Made by a program: the position numbers and the translations under genes
The notes under the pieces: model-generated
What the model was told of the DNA's origin: nothing
Seen by the model: only the letters and a program-made list of their open reading frames with translations
The model's database searches: none
In this document: piece after piece, positions 1 through 10,300 of the stretch
Numbering within the stretch: position 1 is the first letter of the stretch
How the letters are laid out: each line of letters begins with the position of its first letter
Source: JAEUWI01 sp942492815
GTDB lineage: Bacteria; Hydrogenedentota; Hydrogenedentia; Hydrogenedentales; JAEUWI01
Reading direction: 5' to 3'
Length of the DNA: 64,000 nucleotides
Assembly (NCBI GenBank): GCA_942492815.1
Contig: OW818658.1
Coordinates: 1,922,001-1,986,000 of the forward strand

Positions 1-358
1 CCAGGAGGAACTGGGGGATGGACGTGGAGTCGTCGGGGTAGTCCAGGTAGACCCGGACAATCGCCTGATGTCCCCGTCCCGCAACTTCATTGAGTAGCGG
101 CTCCAGCCCGGAATCGAAGGTGAACGTACTGGGCCCGCTCATGAGGGTCGCCAGGCCCACATAGTCGAATTCCATACTGTGGGGGAAGGAACTGTATTCT
201 CCCGAAAAGGGAACGAAGCCCTTTAGCGGATTGTCCGCAGGCGCCTTTGTATCGTCATAGGTGAGAGGGGCCCAACCGTTTTCGGGCAGTCCCTGGCTCC
301 AGGTCGGGAGCATTCCGAGGAGGAAAAGGGCGAGGATTCCATGAGTCCAGACGCGCAT
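1..358 (-). CDS. DUF4832-like secreted protein, N-terminal part (cut by window edge)
   Basis: Reading leftwards from the ATG at 358, 119 codons are open to the window edge, so the C-terminus is missing. The first 22 residues (MRVWTHG, then a Leu-rich core, then TWSQG) look like a signal peptide. The mature part carries NPLKGF near residue 44, PHSMEFDYVGL, and GRGHQAIVRVYLDYP near residue 98. I associate this motif series with DUF4832/DUF4874 proteins, which are predicted TIM-barrel, glycosidase-like exported proteins. A weak GGAAG ribosome site precedes the start. The substrate cannot be told. The overlapping frame starting 4 bases upstream gives no recognisable protein. Confidence 0.7.
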   Translation of the reverse strand, partial: MRVWTHGILALFLLGMLPTWSQGLPENGWAPLTYDDTKAPADNPLKGFVPFSGEYSSFPHSMEFDYVGLATLMSGPSTFTFDSGLEPLLNEVAGRGHQAIVRVYLDYPDDSTSIPQFLL

Positions 359-520
359 CGCATTGTCTTCCGTTTCTCCCCGAAAAGGGGCTCAATGTCG
401 CCGGAACAGGCCTGAACTTGGTTCAGAACGTCCCGGCAGGGTAGGATACACCACCCGGCGCGGCGCGTAAAGAAGCTGCACGCGACCCGGATTTGTGACC
501 ATCTAAAGACGCGCGTTGGC

Positions 521-847
521 ATTGGGACAGCGTCGCCCCGTGAAATGGATAAGCGAGAGGTACTATCTGCAAAATGCCTGCTGTAACCGAGCGCGATCCA
601 TTGCAACCGGCGGGGCTGTCCTGTCGTGGGGGGAGCGAGCGCGAACCTTTAAAACAGACCCAAGTCCGCAAACTGAACTTTTCGATAGCGCGCTGCGCGA
701 TGTTGCAGCGCATTTTCACGGCACCGGGCCGCGACGTCAAACGACAGGACAGCCGCGCCCGTTCAGATTGGTTCTGCTCGGGGAAATGCCCATGATTTCC
801 CCGTCGATTGCGTCGCCATTTGAGTCGCGCGGCGCCGCTGTCCCTAC
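521..847. repeat. Four-armed inverted-repeat element, copy A
   Basis: Outer left arm GGGACAGCGTCGCCCCG (524-540) is inverted as GGCGCCGCTGTCCCTAC (831-847). Inner left arm CCGGCGGGGCTGTCCTGTCG (607-626) is inverted as CGACAGGACAGCCGCGCCCG (742-761). Spacers are 66, 115 and 69 bases. Outer and inner arms on the same side are also partly complementary (GGACAGC against GCTGTCC), so the element could fold as two hairpins or one large one. It fills most of the 359-865 gap and ends 18 bases before the helicase ATG. The rest of that gap holds only a small CCCC-GAAAA-GGGG hairpin at about 377-389. No coding capacity is convincing. Further copies lie at 28352-28677 and 40961-41292. Confidence 0.8.
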
Positions 848-865
848 GAGCCCAACTGGAGCCCC

Positions 866-3424
866 ATGAACAACGCCCTCGGAGAAAATATACTCACCCG
901 CTTTACCCCGGCGGCCGCCTTGAAGATCCAGGAGGCCATCGCGGAAACGGGCGGACGCGAGGTCTTCTTCGCGGGCGGTTTCGATGGTCAGGGGCGCGTG
1001 TCCGCCGTGCGGGTGTGCGCCCGGGGTCATGAGACGGCCGTTCCCGCGCTCTTCGAATCGCTGGATGTGCGCGATGTGGTGATCCACAACCATCCCTCGG
1101 GCGAGATCGCGCCGAGCGAGGCAGATGTGCAACTGGCCGCCATGTACAGCGCCCACGGCCATGGCGTTTACATCGTGGACAACGATGTGACCCGAGTCTA
1201 TGTGGTGGTGGAGCCCTTTCTCCCCAAACAGGTCACGCTCCTCTCCACTCAGGAACTGCGGAAAATATTCGCGCCCAACGGGGAAATGGGGAAGACCCTG
1301 CCGGGCTTCGAGGTGCGCCCGCAACAGGTGCAGCTCATGGAAGCGGCCGCCGACGCCTTCAACCAGAACCGCATCGCCGTGGTAGAAGCGCCCACGGGCG
1401 TGGGGAAGACCTTTGCCTATCTGCTGCCCGCCGCCCTGTGGGCCAAGCGCAACAAAGAGCGAATCGTCATCAGCACGCGGACCATCAATCTCCAGGAACA
1501 GATCATGGAGAAGGATATTCCGCTGATTCGAAAGTCCATCAACGAGCCTCTGGAGGCCTGTCTGGTGAAGGGGCGCGGGAACTATCTCTGCCTGCGCAAG
1601 CTGGAACGGGCGATGTCCGAGTCAACGCTCTTCGACGACGAGACGACCCAGGGGCAGCTCCAGGCCATCAGCGAATGGGCCGAGAAGACCGAAGACGGCA
1701 GCCGCACCGATCTGCCCTTCATGCCGGGCCGCGAAGTCTGGGAAAAGGTCTGCTCCGAATCCGACAGTTGCAGCATGGGCCGTTGCCCGGACAACAAGCG
1801 TTGCTTCGTGGGCAAGGCCCGCCGCGAGATGGGCAAGGCCGATCTGCTGGTGGTGAACCACCACATGCTTTTCTCCGACATTGCGATCAAGAAAGAGGCG
1901 GGAGACTTCACGGCCCAGGCGGTGTTGCCCCACTACAAGCGCGTGATCTTTGACGAAGCCCACAGCATCGAAGACTCCGCCACCGAGTACTTCGGGCTCT
2001 CCGCCACGCTCTTCGGTGCCAAGGCGTCCTTCGGGCGCTTTATTCGCATGGAGCGGGGCCAGGAGCGCGGACTGATCCCCCTGATTCGCGCCATGCTGGT
2101 AAAGGAATGTCCACAACTTTCCGTTGAAAAGTTCGAAGTGATCCAGACGTTGATCGAAGAGAAGGTGAAGCCTCTCCTCTTTGAGAGCCGCGATCTCGTC
2201 GAGGACTCCTTTCTGGCCCTGCGCGAGCTGGCCTCCATCTGCAGTGGCGAGATCGGCCGCGATGTGAAGTGGCGTCTGACGGCGGAGATTCTACTGGACA
2301 AGCGGCTGCGCAAGATCCACAACGAGCGCGTTGTACCCGCGGTCGATGCCGTCACGAAGCTCCTGAAGCACCTGAAAGATCTCCACACGCTTCTGATGCG
2401 CATCCCGCCCAAGGAAGAGGGCGATGAAGCGCCGCTGGTTTCGGAGAAGGCGCAGTTGCAGGCCTATGCGGGGCGTCTCGAACGCACGGCCAATGCCCTG
2501 CTGGAATGCACGAGCGAAGAGCTACAGGAAAACACCGTACGCTGGATCGAGGTGGACGCCCGCCACGATCAAGCCATCCGCATAGCTCGTTGTCCTCTCG
2601 AAGTGGGGCCGCCCCTGGCCGAATGGGTCTACAACAATCTCGATACCGTTGTCATGACATCGGCGACCCTGGCGGTGCGCCGCCAGTTTGACTATCTCTT
2701 CCAGCGCCTGGGCCTCAATCGCGTCGAGGAGAATCGTGTCTCCACCGCATTGCTTGACTCCCCCTTCAACTATCGAGAGCAGGCCATGCTATGCCTGCTC
2801 AACGATGTGGTCGATCCGGGCGATCGGCGCTTTCTGGAAGACTCCGTCGCGGGCATTCGCCGCGCTCTGGAAATCTCCAAAGGCCATGCCTTCATCCTAT
2901 TCACATCGTTCTACGCCTTGGAGCACGCCTACAAGCAGCTCGCGAACGATTTGCGCAAGGCAGGCATCACGCCCCTCAAGCAGGGCGAGGCCGGGCGCAC
3001 CCAGTTGCTCGATCGTTTTCGGGCCGACGCGAACAGCGTGTTGTTTGGCACCGACAGCTTCTGGGAGGGGGTGGACGTTGCCGGTGATTCCTTGCAGTGT
3101 GTTATACTGCCCAAACTGCCCTTTCGGGTACCCACGGAGCCCATCCAGCAGGCCCGGTCCGAGGCCATTGAGGCCCGAACCGGCAATGCCTTCATGGACT
3201 ACTCCGTACCCCAGGCCGTCATTAAATTTCGCCAGGGCTTCGGGCGACTCATACGGCGGCGCAGCGATCGGGGCGTCGTTGTCGTACTGGATCAGCGCAT
3301 CCTGACCAAGCGTTACGGACGCATCTTTCTGGAGTCCCTGCCGCCCTTGAGCGTCGTTCAGGGCGACCGCAATACCGTTTTTCAAGAAATGGAAAAGTTC
3401 TTCCAACAACCAACCGAGGATTGA
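866..3424 (+). CDS. dinG: DinG/XPD-type ATP-dependent DNA helicase with N-terminal JAB (RadC-like) domain
   Basis: The protein has 852 residues. Residues 1 to about 120 form a JAB/RadC-like domain with the metal-site pattern H74-N-H76-P-S-G-x4-S84-x2-D87. The rest is a superfamily 2 helicase of the DinG/Rad3 type: Walker A APTGVGKT at 175-182, DEAH at 363-366, four cysteines (C242, C302, C307, C313) placed like an iron-sulfur cluster, and motif VI with QGFGRLIRR near the end. The family unwinds DNA 5' to 3' in repair and R-loop removal; here the cluster and JAB metal site are inferred from residues only. A GGAG ribosome site lies just before the ATG, directly after repeat copy A. The glucose-6-phosphate isomerase gene begins 3 bases after the stop, so the two are probably co-transcribed. 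I believe JAB-DinG fusions occur in other phyla, for example Geobacter relatives. Confidence 0.9.
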   Translation: MNNALGENILTRFTPAAALKIQEAIAETGGREVFFAGGFDGQGRVSAVRVCARGHETAVPALFESLDVRDVVIHNHPSGEIAPSEADVQLAAMYSAHGHGVYIVDNDVTRVYVVVEPFLPKQVTLLSTQELRKIFAPNGEMGKTLPGFEVRPQQVQLMEAAADAFNQNRIAVVEAPTGVGKTFAYLLPAALWAKRNKERIVISTRTINLQEQIMEKDIPLIRKSINEPLEACLVKGRGNYLCLRKLERAMSESTLFDDETTQGQLQAISEWAEKTEDGSRTDLPFMPGREVWEKVCSESDSCSMGRCPDNKRCFVGKARREMGKADLLVVNHHMLFSDIAIKKEAGDFTAQAVLPHYKRVIFDEAHSIEDSATEYFGLSATLFGAKASFGRFIRMERGQERGLIPLIRAMLVKECPQLSVEKFEVIQTLIEEKVKPLLFESRDLVEDSFLALRELASICSGEIGRDVKWRLTAEILLDKRLRKIHNERVVPAVDAVTKLLKHLKDLHTLLMRIPPKEEGDEAPLVSEKAQLQAYAGRLERTANALLECTSEELQENTVRWIEVDARHDQAIRIARCPLEVGPPLAEWVYNNLDTVVMTSATLAVRRQFDYLFQRLGLNRVEENRVSTALLDSPFNYREQAMLCLLNDVVDPGDRRFLEDSVAGIRRALEISKGHAFILFTSFYALEHAYKQLANDLRKAGITPLKQGEAGRTQLLDRFRADANSVLFGTDSFWEGVDVAGDSLQCVILPKLPFRVPTEPIQQARSEAIEARTGNAFMDYSVPQAVIKFRQGFGRLIRRRSDRGVVVVLDQRILTKRYGRIFLESLPPLSVVQGDRNTVFQEMEKFFQQPTED

Positions 3425-3427
3425 GCA

Positions 3428-4795
3428 ATGCAAGCCGATATTCGCATCGATATTTCGCGGGCCAAGTCCGCCGCCGTGGGCAAGGAACACGGCATCACGC
3501 CGGCCGAATTTCAGGCCATCGAACCCCGCGTCCTCGATATCCATAACATTCTTCAAGAAGAGCGCAAGGACAAGGCCTATGGATTCTACGACCTGCACAA
3601 GGACAAAGAAACCCTCGAGGCCGTCAAGGCCGCGGCGAAAAAGTACGGGGAATTCGGCTATGAGAATCTCGTTGTGCTCGGCATCGGTGGTTCCGCCCTC
3701 GGCATCACGGCGCTGAACACCGCACTGAACCCGCCGTATTACAATATGCAGACCAAGCGCGGTCGCAAGGGCTTCCCGCGCCTCTTTGTCATGGACAACA
3801 TCGACCCCGTAACCTTCCGCGCCATGCTGCGCCTCTGCCCGCCCCAGAAGACGCTTTACAACGTCATCTCCAAGTCCGGCGGCACCGCGGAAACCATGTC
3901 GCAGCTCATGATCGTGCTGGATATCCTGGAGGCCAAGCTCGGTAAGGACAAGGTGAAGGATCACCTTGTCGTCACCACCAGCCCCCAGGGCCCCAACGCC
4001 CCCAAGAGCCTGCTCCATCCGGTGGCCAAGGCCTATGATCTGGACAGCTTCGACATCCCGCTCAACGTGGGCGGTCGCTTCTCCGTGTTCACGCCCGTGG
4101 GCCTCTTTCCCGCCGCGCTGATCGGTCTGGACATCGACGAGATGCTCGCCGGTTGCGACGCCATGGACAAGCGCTGTTCCGTGGGCAGCCTGATGGACAA
4201 CCCCGCGTATCTGCGCGCCGCCGTGCACTACATGATGGACAAGGAAAAGGGCAAGGTCATGTCCGTCATGATGCCCTACGTGGATGGCCTGCGCGACGTG
4301 GCCGATTGGTACCGCCAACTCTGGGCCGAAAGCCTTGGCAAGAAGTTCAGCCTTGATGGCGAGGAAGTGTACGCGGGCCAGACGCCCATCAAGGCCCTCG
4401 GTGCCACCGATCAGCACTCGCAGGTACAGCTTTTCCGCGAAGGCCCCAACGACAAAATTTTCACCACCCTCGAAGCGGGTCGCTTCGACAAGACCCTCAA
4501 GATTCCTGCAAATCTGACGGAAATCAAGGATCTGGATTACCTGCGCGGCGCCTCCATGAACAAGCTCATGACCGCGGAACTGGTCGGCACGCTGGACGCC
4601 CTGAAGGCCAGTCTGCGCCCCGCCATCCGGGTGATCCTGCCCAAGGTCAACGCCCACTCCGTGGGGCAGTTGCTGTACATGCTCGAAGTTGAGACGGCCA
4701 TGGCCGGACGCCTCTATAACGTTAATACTTTCGACCAGCCCGGCGTGGAAGAGGGCAAGATTATTGCACGCCGCCTCATGGGGGGCGAGGGGTGA
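3428..4795 (+). CDS. pgi: Glucose-6-phosphate isomerase
   Basis: This cytosolic enzyme interconverts glucose 6-phosphate and fructose 6-phosphate in glycolysis and gluconeogenesis. At 455 residues it matches the shorter bacterial form seen in Firmicutes and Thermotoga rather than the 550-residue form. Landmarks are the sugar-phosphate-binding loops VLGIGGSALG (near residue 82) and SKSGGTAET, the signature GGRFSVFTPVG, the active-site AESLGKK region, and GATDQHSQ near residue 325. The ATG is preceded by GAGGA inside the end of the helicase gene, indicating translational coupling. The next gene overlaps its stop codon by 4 bases (GTGA). Confidence 0.96.
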   Translation: MQADIRIDISRAKSAAVGKEHGITPAEFQAIEPRVLDIHNILQEERKDKAYGFYDLHKDKETLEAVKAAAKKYGEFGYENLVVLGIGGSALGITALNTALNPPYYNMQTKRGRKGFPRLFVMDNIDPVTFRAMLRLCPPQKTLYNVISKSGGTAETMSQLMIVLDILEAKLGKDKVKDHLVVTTSPQGPNAPKSLLHPVAKAYDLDSFDIPLNVGGRFSVFTPVGLFPAALIGLDIDEMLAGCDAMDKRCSVGSLMDNPAYLRAAVHYMMDKEKGKVMSVMMPYVDGLRDVADWYRQLWAESLGKKFSLDGEEVYAGQTPIKALGATDQHSQVQLFREGPNDKIFTTLEAGRFDKTLKIPANLTEIKDLDYLRGASMNKLMTAELVGTLDALKASLRPAIRVILPKVNAHSVGQLLYMLEVETAMAGRLYNVNTFDQPGVEEGKIIARRLMGGEG

Positions 4796-6390
4796 GCGAC
4801 GAGTCACGCGGGGAGCGTTCGGACGTCAACAACCGTCACCTCCTTCCCTACGGGGTCGGCGGAGACTATGTCGGCGCCCGGCGCACCCGCCGTGCCTTTC
4901 GGCTGCTCGTCTTTGCGTGTATTGGTTTCACATTCTCGCTCTACTACGTCGAGCGCTACCTGCGCTATGAGTTGAACGAGGTTCACTACCGCATGGCCCT
5001 CACGCTGGAAGACGACTCTCAGCGGGCGATTCTGCGCAACGTCGTCCGCCGGGATAGCGAAGCGCGTGACGTCCCCACGGCCAAATACGTGGAGGCCCTC
5101 GCCTATATTGAAGAAGATGATTTGGTGCTCGAGCGCTATGCCGAGGCGGTGAAGCTGGCGCCCGACAAGGGATCGCTCCTGATCGTTTACGGCTGCAAGT
5201 TGTTTCAGCAGCGCCAGTATCAGGATGCCCGCCAGATCTTTCGCGAGGCGACCCTGAAGGCGACGCGAAATGCCCTCCCGGAATACCTTCAGGCGGCCGC
5301 GATCGCCGCATCCTCCGAATCGGAAGATGACTTCCGGACGGCCTTGGCCCTTCTCGGGCGCGCCAACGACAGCGGCGAGCCCGCAGTCTTTCCACAGCCG
5401 CTGTGGCACGAATCGCTGCCCAAACGGGGCAATTGGTACGAGATGCTGCAACGGCGCCTCTCGGACGAGGCCTGTGCACCCTTGTATTACCTCAGGAATG
5501 TCGTGATCAAACGGGCCGGGGCGGCGCTGGAGCAGGGAGACTTTCAGGCCTGGGATGGCTGGCTCCTCCAATTGCAGCAGATGGGCGACCGCTTGCTGGA
5601 AGCCGGCCCGGAAGATGGAAACGGGGTGGGCACCAGCCCGGCACTGTGTGGCCTTCACGTGCAGAAGGACGCCCTGCTCATGCGGATCGCCCTCCGCGAA
5701 CGCCGGGGCGCGGACTCAGCCGATCTCGCCACCCGAAAGGGGAAGGTAGAGGCCGCAATTGCTCGGGTCCAGCAATTTGAGGCGGAGCGGGAGAATTTCG
5801 TGGCCGCCGCAGAGGGGCATGTGACACGCCCTCTGGGGCTTGCTGCCCAGGGACTGATGCTGCTGGGCCTGGCCGTCTGCGCCGGATGGGTCCTGTCCAG
5901 AATTTTTCGTACCGATAAGAATGCCAGAACCCTGCGCCAGCCACGGGGTGCCCTCTATCTGCTCGGAGGGTGGCTGTTGCTGGTGTCGCTCCTTCTGCTG
6001 GTGTCCGGTGGCACGGAGATCGGTCGGATCCAGATTGGGGTCCAGGCAGCGTGGTACGTTTCTGTATCAGCCATGTTGCTCTATGCGCTCCTGTTTCCTC
6101 TGGTGTTGCTCCCTGCGCCCGAGAAGATCTGTCAGGCATATCTTGAAGATCCGGAGTATGCGGAGCGCCTTCGGGAGGCCGGGCGGCGCCGGCGCATGGC
6201 CTGGGTTTCGCTGAGCGGACGGTACATCAATATTGTGCTAGGTACCTACGTTATGCTGCTTGCAGTGTACTTTATCGGCTTCCGAATTTTCACCGGACTC
6301 TATCCGACCGATGTGAAGCTTCTCACCTCGGGTGTGGAATTACGTGAAATTGTGCTGTTTAATGACCTGTACCAAATGTTATCATCCTGA
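4792..6390 (+). CDS. Membrane protein with TPR-like region, unknown function
   Basis: It begins at a GTG that overlaps the pgi stop codon by 4 bases. The 532-residue protein has one predicted membrane helix near residues 38-55. A long soluble stretch follows (to about 340) in which alternating helices such as YVEALAYIEEDDLVLERYAE and LFQQRQYQDARQIFREA suggest degenerate tetratricopeptide repeats. Four hydrophobic segments then occur at about 346-369, 385-407, 418-440 and 477-500. The arrangement suggests an inner-membrane protein with a helical interaction domain. I do not recognise the family. Gene order suggests transcription with dinG and pgi, but no functional link is evident. The gene ends about 75 bases before the promoter of the next gene. 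Confidence 0.8.
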   Translation: MSDESRGERSDVNNRHLLPYGVGGDYVGARRTRRAFRLLVFACIGFTFSLYYVERYLRYELNEVHYRMALTLEDDSQRAILRNVVRRDSEARDVPTAKYVEALAYIEEDDLVLERYAEAVKLAPDKGSLLIVYGCKLFQQRQYQDARQIFREATLKATRNALPEYLQAAAIAASSESEDDFRTALALLGRANDSGEPAVFPQPLWHESLPKRGNWYEMLQRRLSDEACAPLYYLRNVVIKRAGAALEQGDFQAWDGWLLQLQQMGDRLLEAGPEDGNGVGTSPALCGLHVQKDALLMRIALRERRGADSADLATRKGKVEAAIARVQQFEAERENFVAAAEGHVTRPLGLAAQGLMLLGLAVCAGWVLSRIFRTDKNARTLRQPRGALYLLGGWLLLVSLLLLVSGGTEIGRIQIGVQAAWYVSVSAMLLYALLFPLVLLPAPEKICQAYLEDPEYAERLREAGRRRRMAWVSLSGRYINIVLGTYVMLLAVYFIGFRIFTGLYPTDVKLLTSGVELREIVLFNDLYQMLSS

Positions 6391-6464
6391 AACCGCTACC
6401 GTGCGAGGCTGAATCACTTCCCTTCTTCGAAATAGTGAAAACAGCGATAATTGTTAGCGTTGAG

Positions 6465-6494
6465 TTGACAGGTTTACAAATAGCGCGTTATAAT
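6465..6494 (+). promoter_or_regulatory. Near-consensus sigma70 promoter upstream of HTH-receiver gene
   Basis: A perfect -35 hexamer TTGACA (6465-6470) and a perfect -10 hexamer TATAAT (6489-6494) are separated by 18 bases. Transcription would start near 6501, leaving a leader of about 110 bases before the GTG at 6611. The local sequence is AT-richer than the neighbouring genes. This is the strongest housekeeping-type promoter I see in the window. Confidence 0.85.
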
Positions 6495-6610
6495 CAGTCC
6501 GAAGTTCATTAAAGTGCTAATTGTACGCGGCTTCTCATTTCTTGTACACCGAACTTCCCATCGTGCGGCGCATTGAAGTCTGCGCGTTCTTTTTCCAAGG
6601 AGTATGGCTC

Positions 6611-7195
6611 GTGAGTGATCGTGAACAAAAAGCATATACGACGTTCGAGGCCGCCAAGATTTGCCACGTCACCCATCACAGTATTAAAAACTGGATCAAG
6701 CAGGGGCTGATCAAAGCATCCAGAACGCCGGGTGGTCACTACCGTATCCTGGAGGACGATTTGGATCGTTTCCGGGAGAAGTACGACATGTTTCCCCGGG
6801 AGAAGGGCCCCTCGCAGCGCCGCGTGATGATCGTCGATGATGATCCGGACGCGCTGGCCCTGATGGAAAACATCCTCACGGATGATGGCTTCGAACTGGT
6901 GAAGGTGAGCAACGCCACGGAAGTGGGCCTCAAGGCCGCCCAGATGGGGCCGGACCTGATCCTGTTGGACTTCCTCATGCCGGAGATTAACGGCTTCGAG
7001 GTCTGCAAGGCCCTCCGGGACAACGAGCTTACCCGGAGCATTCCCATTATGGCGGTGACCTGCCTTACGAAGGAGTCCGACATTGAGCGGATCTTCGCTT
7101 GCGGTGCCGACGAGTACCTTGCGAAGCCCTTCCGTGTGGACCAGATGCTGGACAAAGTCCGGGATCTCATCGGCCGGGGCCGCGCGAGCGAGTAA
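6611..7195 (+). CDS. Response regulator with N-terminal MerR/excisionase-type HTH
   Basis: The product has 194 residues from a GTG start, chosen because AAGGAG lies 8 bases upstream; an in-frame TTG at 6521 would add an unlikely 30-residue tail. Residues 1-60 resemble a MerR/excisionase helix-turn-helix: TTFEAAKICHVTHHSIKNWI, then the winged turn TPGGHYRI. Residues 72-194 are a receiver domain with acidic pocket VDDDPD and phospho-acceptor Asp120 in LLDFLMP, and a conserved Lys in LAKPF. The domain order is reversed compared with ordinary regulators, which carry the DNA-binding domain at the C-terminus. The large hybrid kinase that follows is the obvious partner. A strong sigma70 promoter lies upstream. 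Confidence 0.88.
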   Translation: MSDREQKAYTTFEAAKICHVTHHSIKNWIKQGLIKASRTPGGHYRILEDDLDRFREKYDMFPREKGPSQRRVMIVDDDPDALALMENILTDDGFELVKVSNATEVGLKAAQMGPDLILLDFLMPEINGFEVCKALRDNELTRSIPIMAVTCLTKESDIERIFACGADEYLAKPFRVDQMLDKVRDLIGRGRASE

Positions 7196-7377
7196 GTCGC
7201 TCGGGCGTGTGGTTTCGGGCGGGCTTGCACCGGCACCGACGAACTGGCATCATGTGCTTGCGCGAGGCCAACGGTGGCCTTTCGTGAGCCCCCGTCTCTC
7301 TTATTTCCCGGGTTGTGAATTCGGGAGAATCGGGCTGGCGGGTGTTAGTTCGTAACCGGATATTCTCCTTGTTTACC

Positions 7378-10300
7378 ATGTTCAAGCGACAGTCCCGTGG
7401 CGGAATCGAGCGCAAGTTCATCACCTCCATCCTCTGGGTGGGAGTGATACCGATGGCGCTGGCGCTCGTCAGTGGCTACGTGCTCGCCCGGGAAAACCAG
7501 AAGAATGCGGTTCGGATTAATCTGGAGACCGCGGCCCGCTTGAGGACCGAGGGGATCCAGCTCGCCGTCATGGCGCGCTGCCAGCGTACGGCCCGTGCGG
7601 CCCGCGATCCCGAGCTCATACGCACGATCACCCTCGCGTCGTCTTCCCTGGCCCAGTCCGATCTCCTCGCCGCACTCCAGCAGTTGAAGGAATTGGCGGC
7701 GGGTGTAGGGGACGGGCGCGCCGAATTTTCGGCCTACGACCGCTCGGGCGTCTTGCTCGGAAGCACGTGTGAGATCCCCCCGACGCAGAGTCATCCGGAG
7801 TGGGAAGGGGAACTGCTCGGCACCATGCCCGTCGCCTTTGACGTCACCGAACATATCCTCAGTGTCGCAACGCCGGTCAAGGTCGGCGGCAACGTTCAGC
7901 CCATGGGCTTCCTTGTCGAAGATCAGGGCGTGCGGGATGTTCTGGGCAATCTGGCCGAGCAAACCTGGCCGGTGGCCCTGGAGGAGGAGGAGAAGTTCGA
8001 GATCGTGGCGCCCGCCGGCGGCGGCACCTTCGTGACGCATTACATTGCGGAAATAGGCAATGACACGTCACAATCCGGCACGGCATCCCGCCCGACCGAT
8101 CCCGCCCTGGCCCAGTACCTCAGCGAGTTTCCCCGGGAGGATTCCGGTGCCCTCCTGCTCAACGACTATCGCGGCCACGGCACGGCAATGGCGGCGGTGG
8201 TTGCCTTTCACCGGCTGTTGCCGGGCACGCAGATTTATCTCCTGTCCTACCGCTCCGCCTATGATGTGTACGAGAATATCAACATCGCGGCGGTGCTTAC
8301 TCTCGTGTTCTCCAGCCTCATCATCGGCCTCTTCTGCATCATCGCCTACCGCAACGTACACAACAACGTGATTCGCCCCGTCTCCTTGCTCAATGAAGGC
8401 GCGCAGATCATCCGGCAGGGCGATCTGGAACTGAAGCTGGTCATCGGAACGGGGGACGAGATCGAAGAACTCGCCATGTCCTTCAACAAGATGGCGAGCG
8501 CCCTCCGCACGAACATCAATCAACTGGAGGAATCCGAAGAGCGATACCGCAACCTGATTACCTCCATGCGCGACGGCATCTACCAGACAAACACCGAGGG
8601 GCGGCTTACCCTGATCAATCCCGCCGGCGTCCAGATTCTGGGATTTAAGAATGCGGCCTCAGTCGTCGGGTTGAATCTCCGGGAATTGTTCCTCGAGCGC
8701 ATGGACTATGCCCGCGTTACCGGGGAGTTGGAGCGGCACCGCTTCGTGGAGCGGGCGCGGGTCTGGATGAAGCGTCCCGACGACCGGACCATCTGCGTCG
8801 AACTCAGCGCCAACCGAATCTTCGGCGAGAGCGGCACCTTCATCGGGATGGAAGGCACTTTTCGCGACGTGACCCAGAACGTGGTGCTGGAGCAGGAGGC
8901 CCGTGAACGTTCTGATCGCATCACCGCGATCAACCAGATCGCCAATACGATCAATTCCAGCCTCGAAGCCGGTCGGGTGTATGAAAGCATCGTCGTCGAG
9001 GTTCGAAAGCTCATTACGTTTGACTACGCAGAAGTGGTCTTGTTGAATCCCCAGAACGATACGCTGGAGACGCACCATCTATGGCCGGAGCCGACGAGCG
9101 GCGATATGCCCGCTGATCGGAGTGATGGAGGCCCCAAGTGCGCCCTTTGGGTCGCACGGGAGAAAAAGGTTCTCTGCGTGGGCGATCTGCGCAAGGGGAA
9201 TTCACCCTTCGCGAGCGAATTCCCGGAGGAGATCCGGAGTTGTCTGTGCCTGCCGCTCTACGCGACCGAGCGCATTATCGGCACCCTGAATCTCGGGGCG
9301 AAAGGAGTGGCCGCCTTCGGACGGCACGAGATCGAGATTTCGGAGCAGATGACGCCCCACGTGGCGGTGGCCATTCGCAATGCCCAGCTCCTGGAAAATC
9401 TACAGCATTCCCTGGAGGAGGTGACCCTCGCCCGGGAACGCCTCCACGAAATGAACGACGAATTGAAGACGCTGGACGAACTCAAGACCAACTTGCTCTC
9501 CAACGTTTCTCACGAACTAAGGACGCCCCTGGTGGCCGTTATGGGCTATACCGACATGATCCTCAACGGCAAGGTCGGCCCCATCAACGAAGTGCAATCG
9601 GACTACCTGGGTATCAGTCTCCGCAACATCGAGAAGCTGGTAACGCTGATCGAAAATCTCCTCGATTTCTCCCGACTCCATCGGGGTGCCGAAGAACTCG
9701 TGTTTGACACCTTCGATCTCGTGGATTGCGCCCGGACCAGCATGGAGATCATCAAGCCCGTATCAGACAGCCGCGACATCGCGCTGGACCTCTTCGCCCT
9801 GGAGGGGCCGGTACTCGTCGAAGGCGACAAGGGGAAGATGGGCCAGGTGTTCAACAATCTCCTCTCCAACGCGGTCAAGTTCAATGAAGGTGGTGGCAAG
9901 GTGAGCGTGGAGATCAAGTTCGACGGCGCGCAGGCCTCGGTCTCGGTTTCCGATACGGGCATTGGCATCCCGGAGGAGGCGCTGGACAAAATATTCACGC
10001 GCTTTTACCAGTACGACGGATCCTCCACCCGAAAGTACGGCGGCACCGGAATCGGACTGGCCATCGCCCAGGATATCATGCGCCTTCACGGCAGCCGGAT
10101 TACGGTAATCAGTGACGTGGGCAAGGGGACGACCTTCAACTTCGTGCTCCCCCTGAGTATGTCCCAGCATCCGGATCGCTCGAACGCGGGGCCCAATCCG
10201 CCCCTGCCCACGGAAACCCATCTGCTCGTGGAGCTGGTGACGCAGGACCGGGCTCTGAGCGCCCAGATTCGCAATCTACTCCTGTCGGAGGGGATGGACG

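Noticed and set aside
2897..4807. Open frame of about 636 codons on the minus strand across dinG and pgi
   Set aside because: It is antisense to two well-recognised genes and its translation is His/Gly/Val-rich with no family motifs, as expected from the complement of GC-rich codons.
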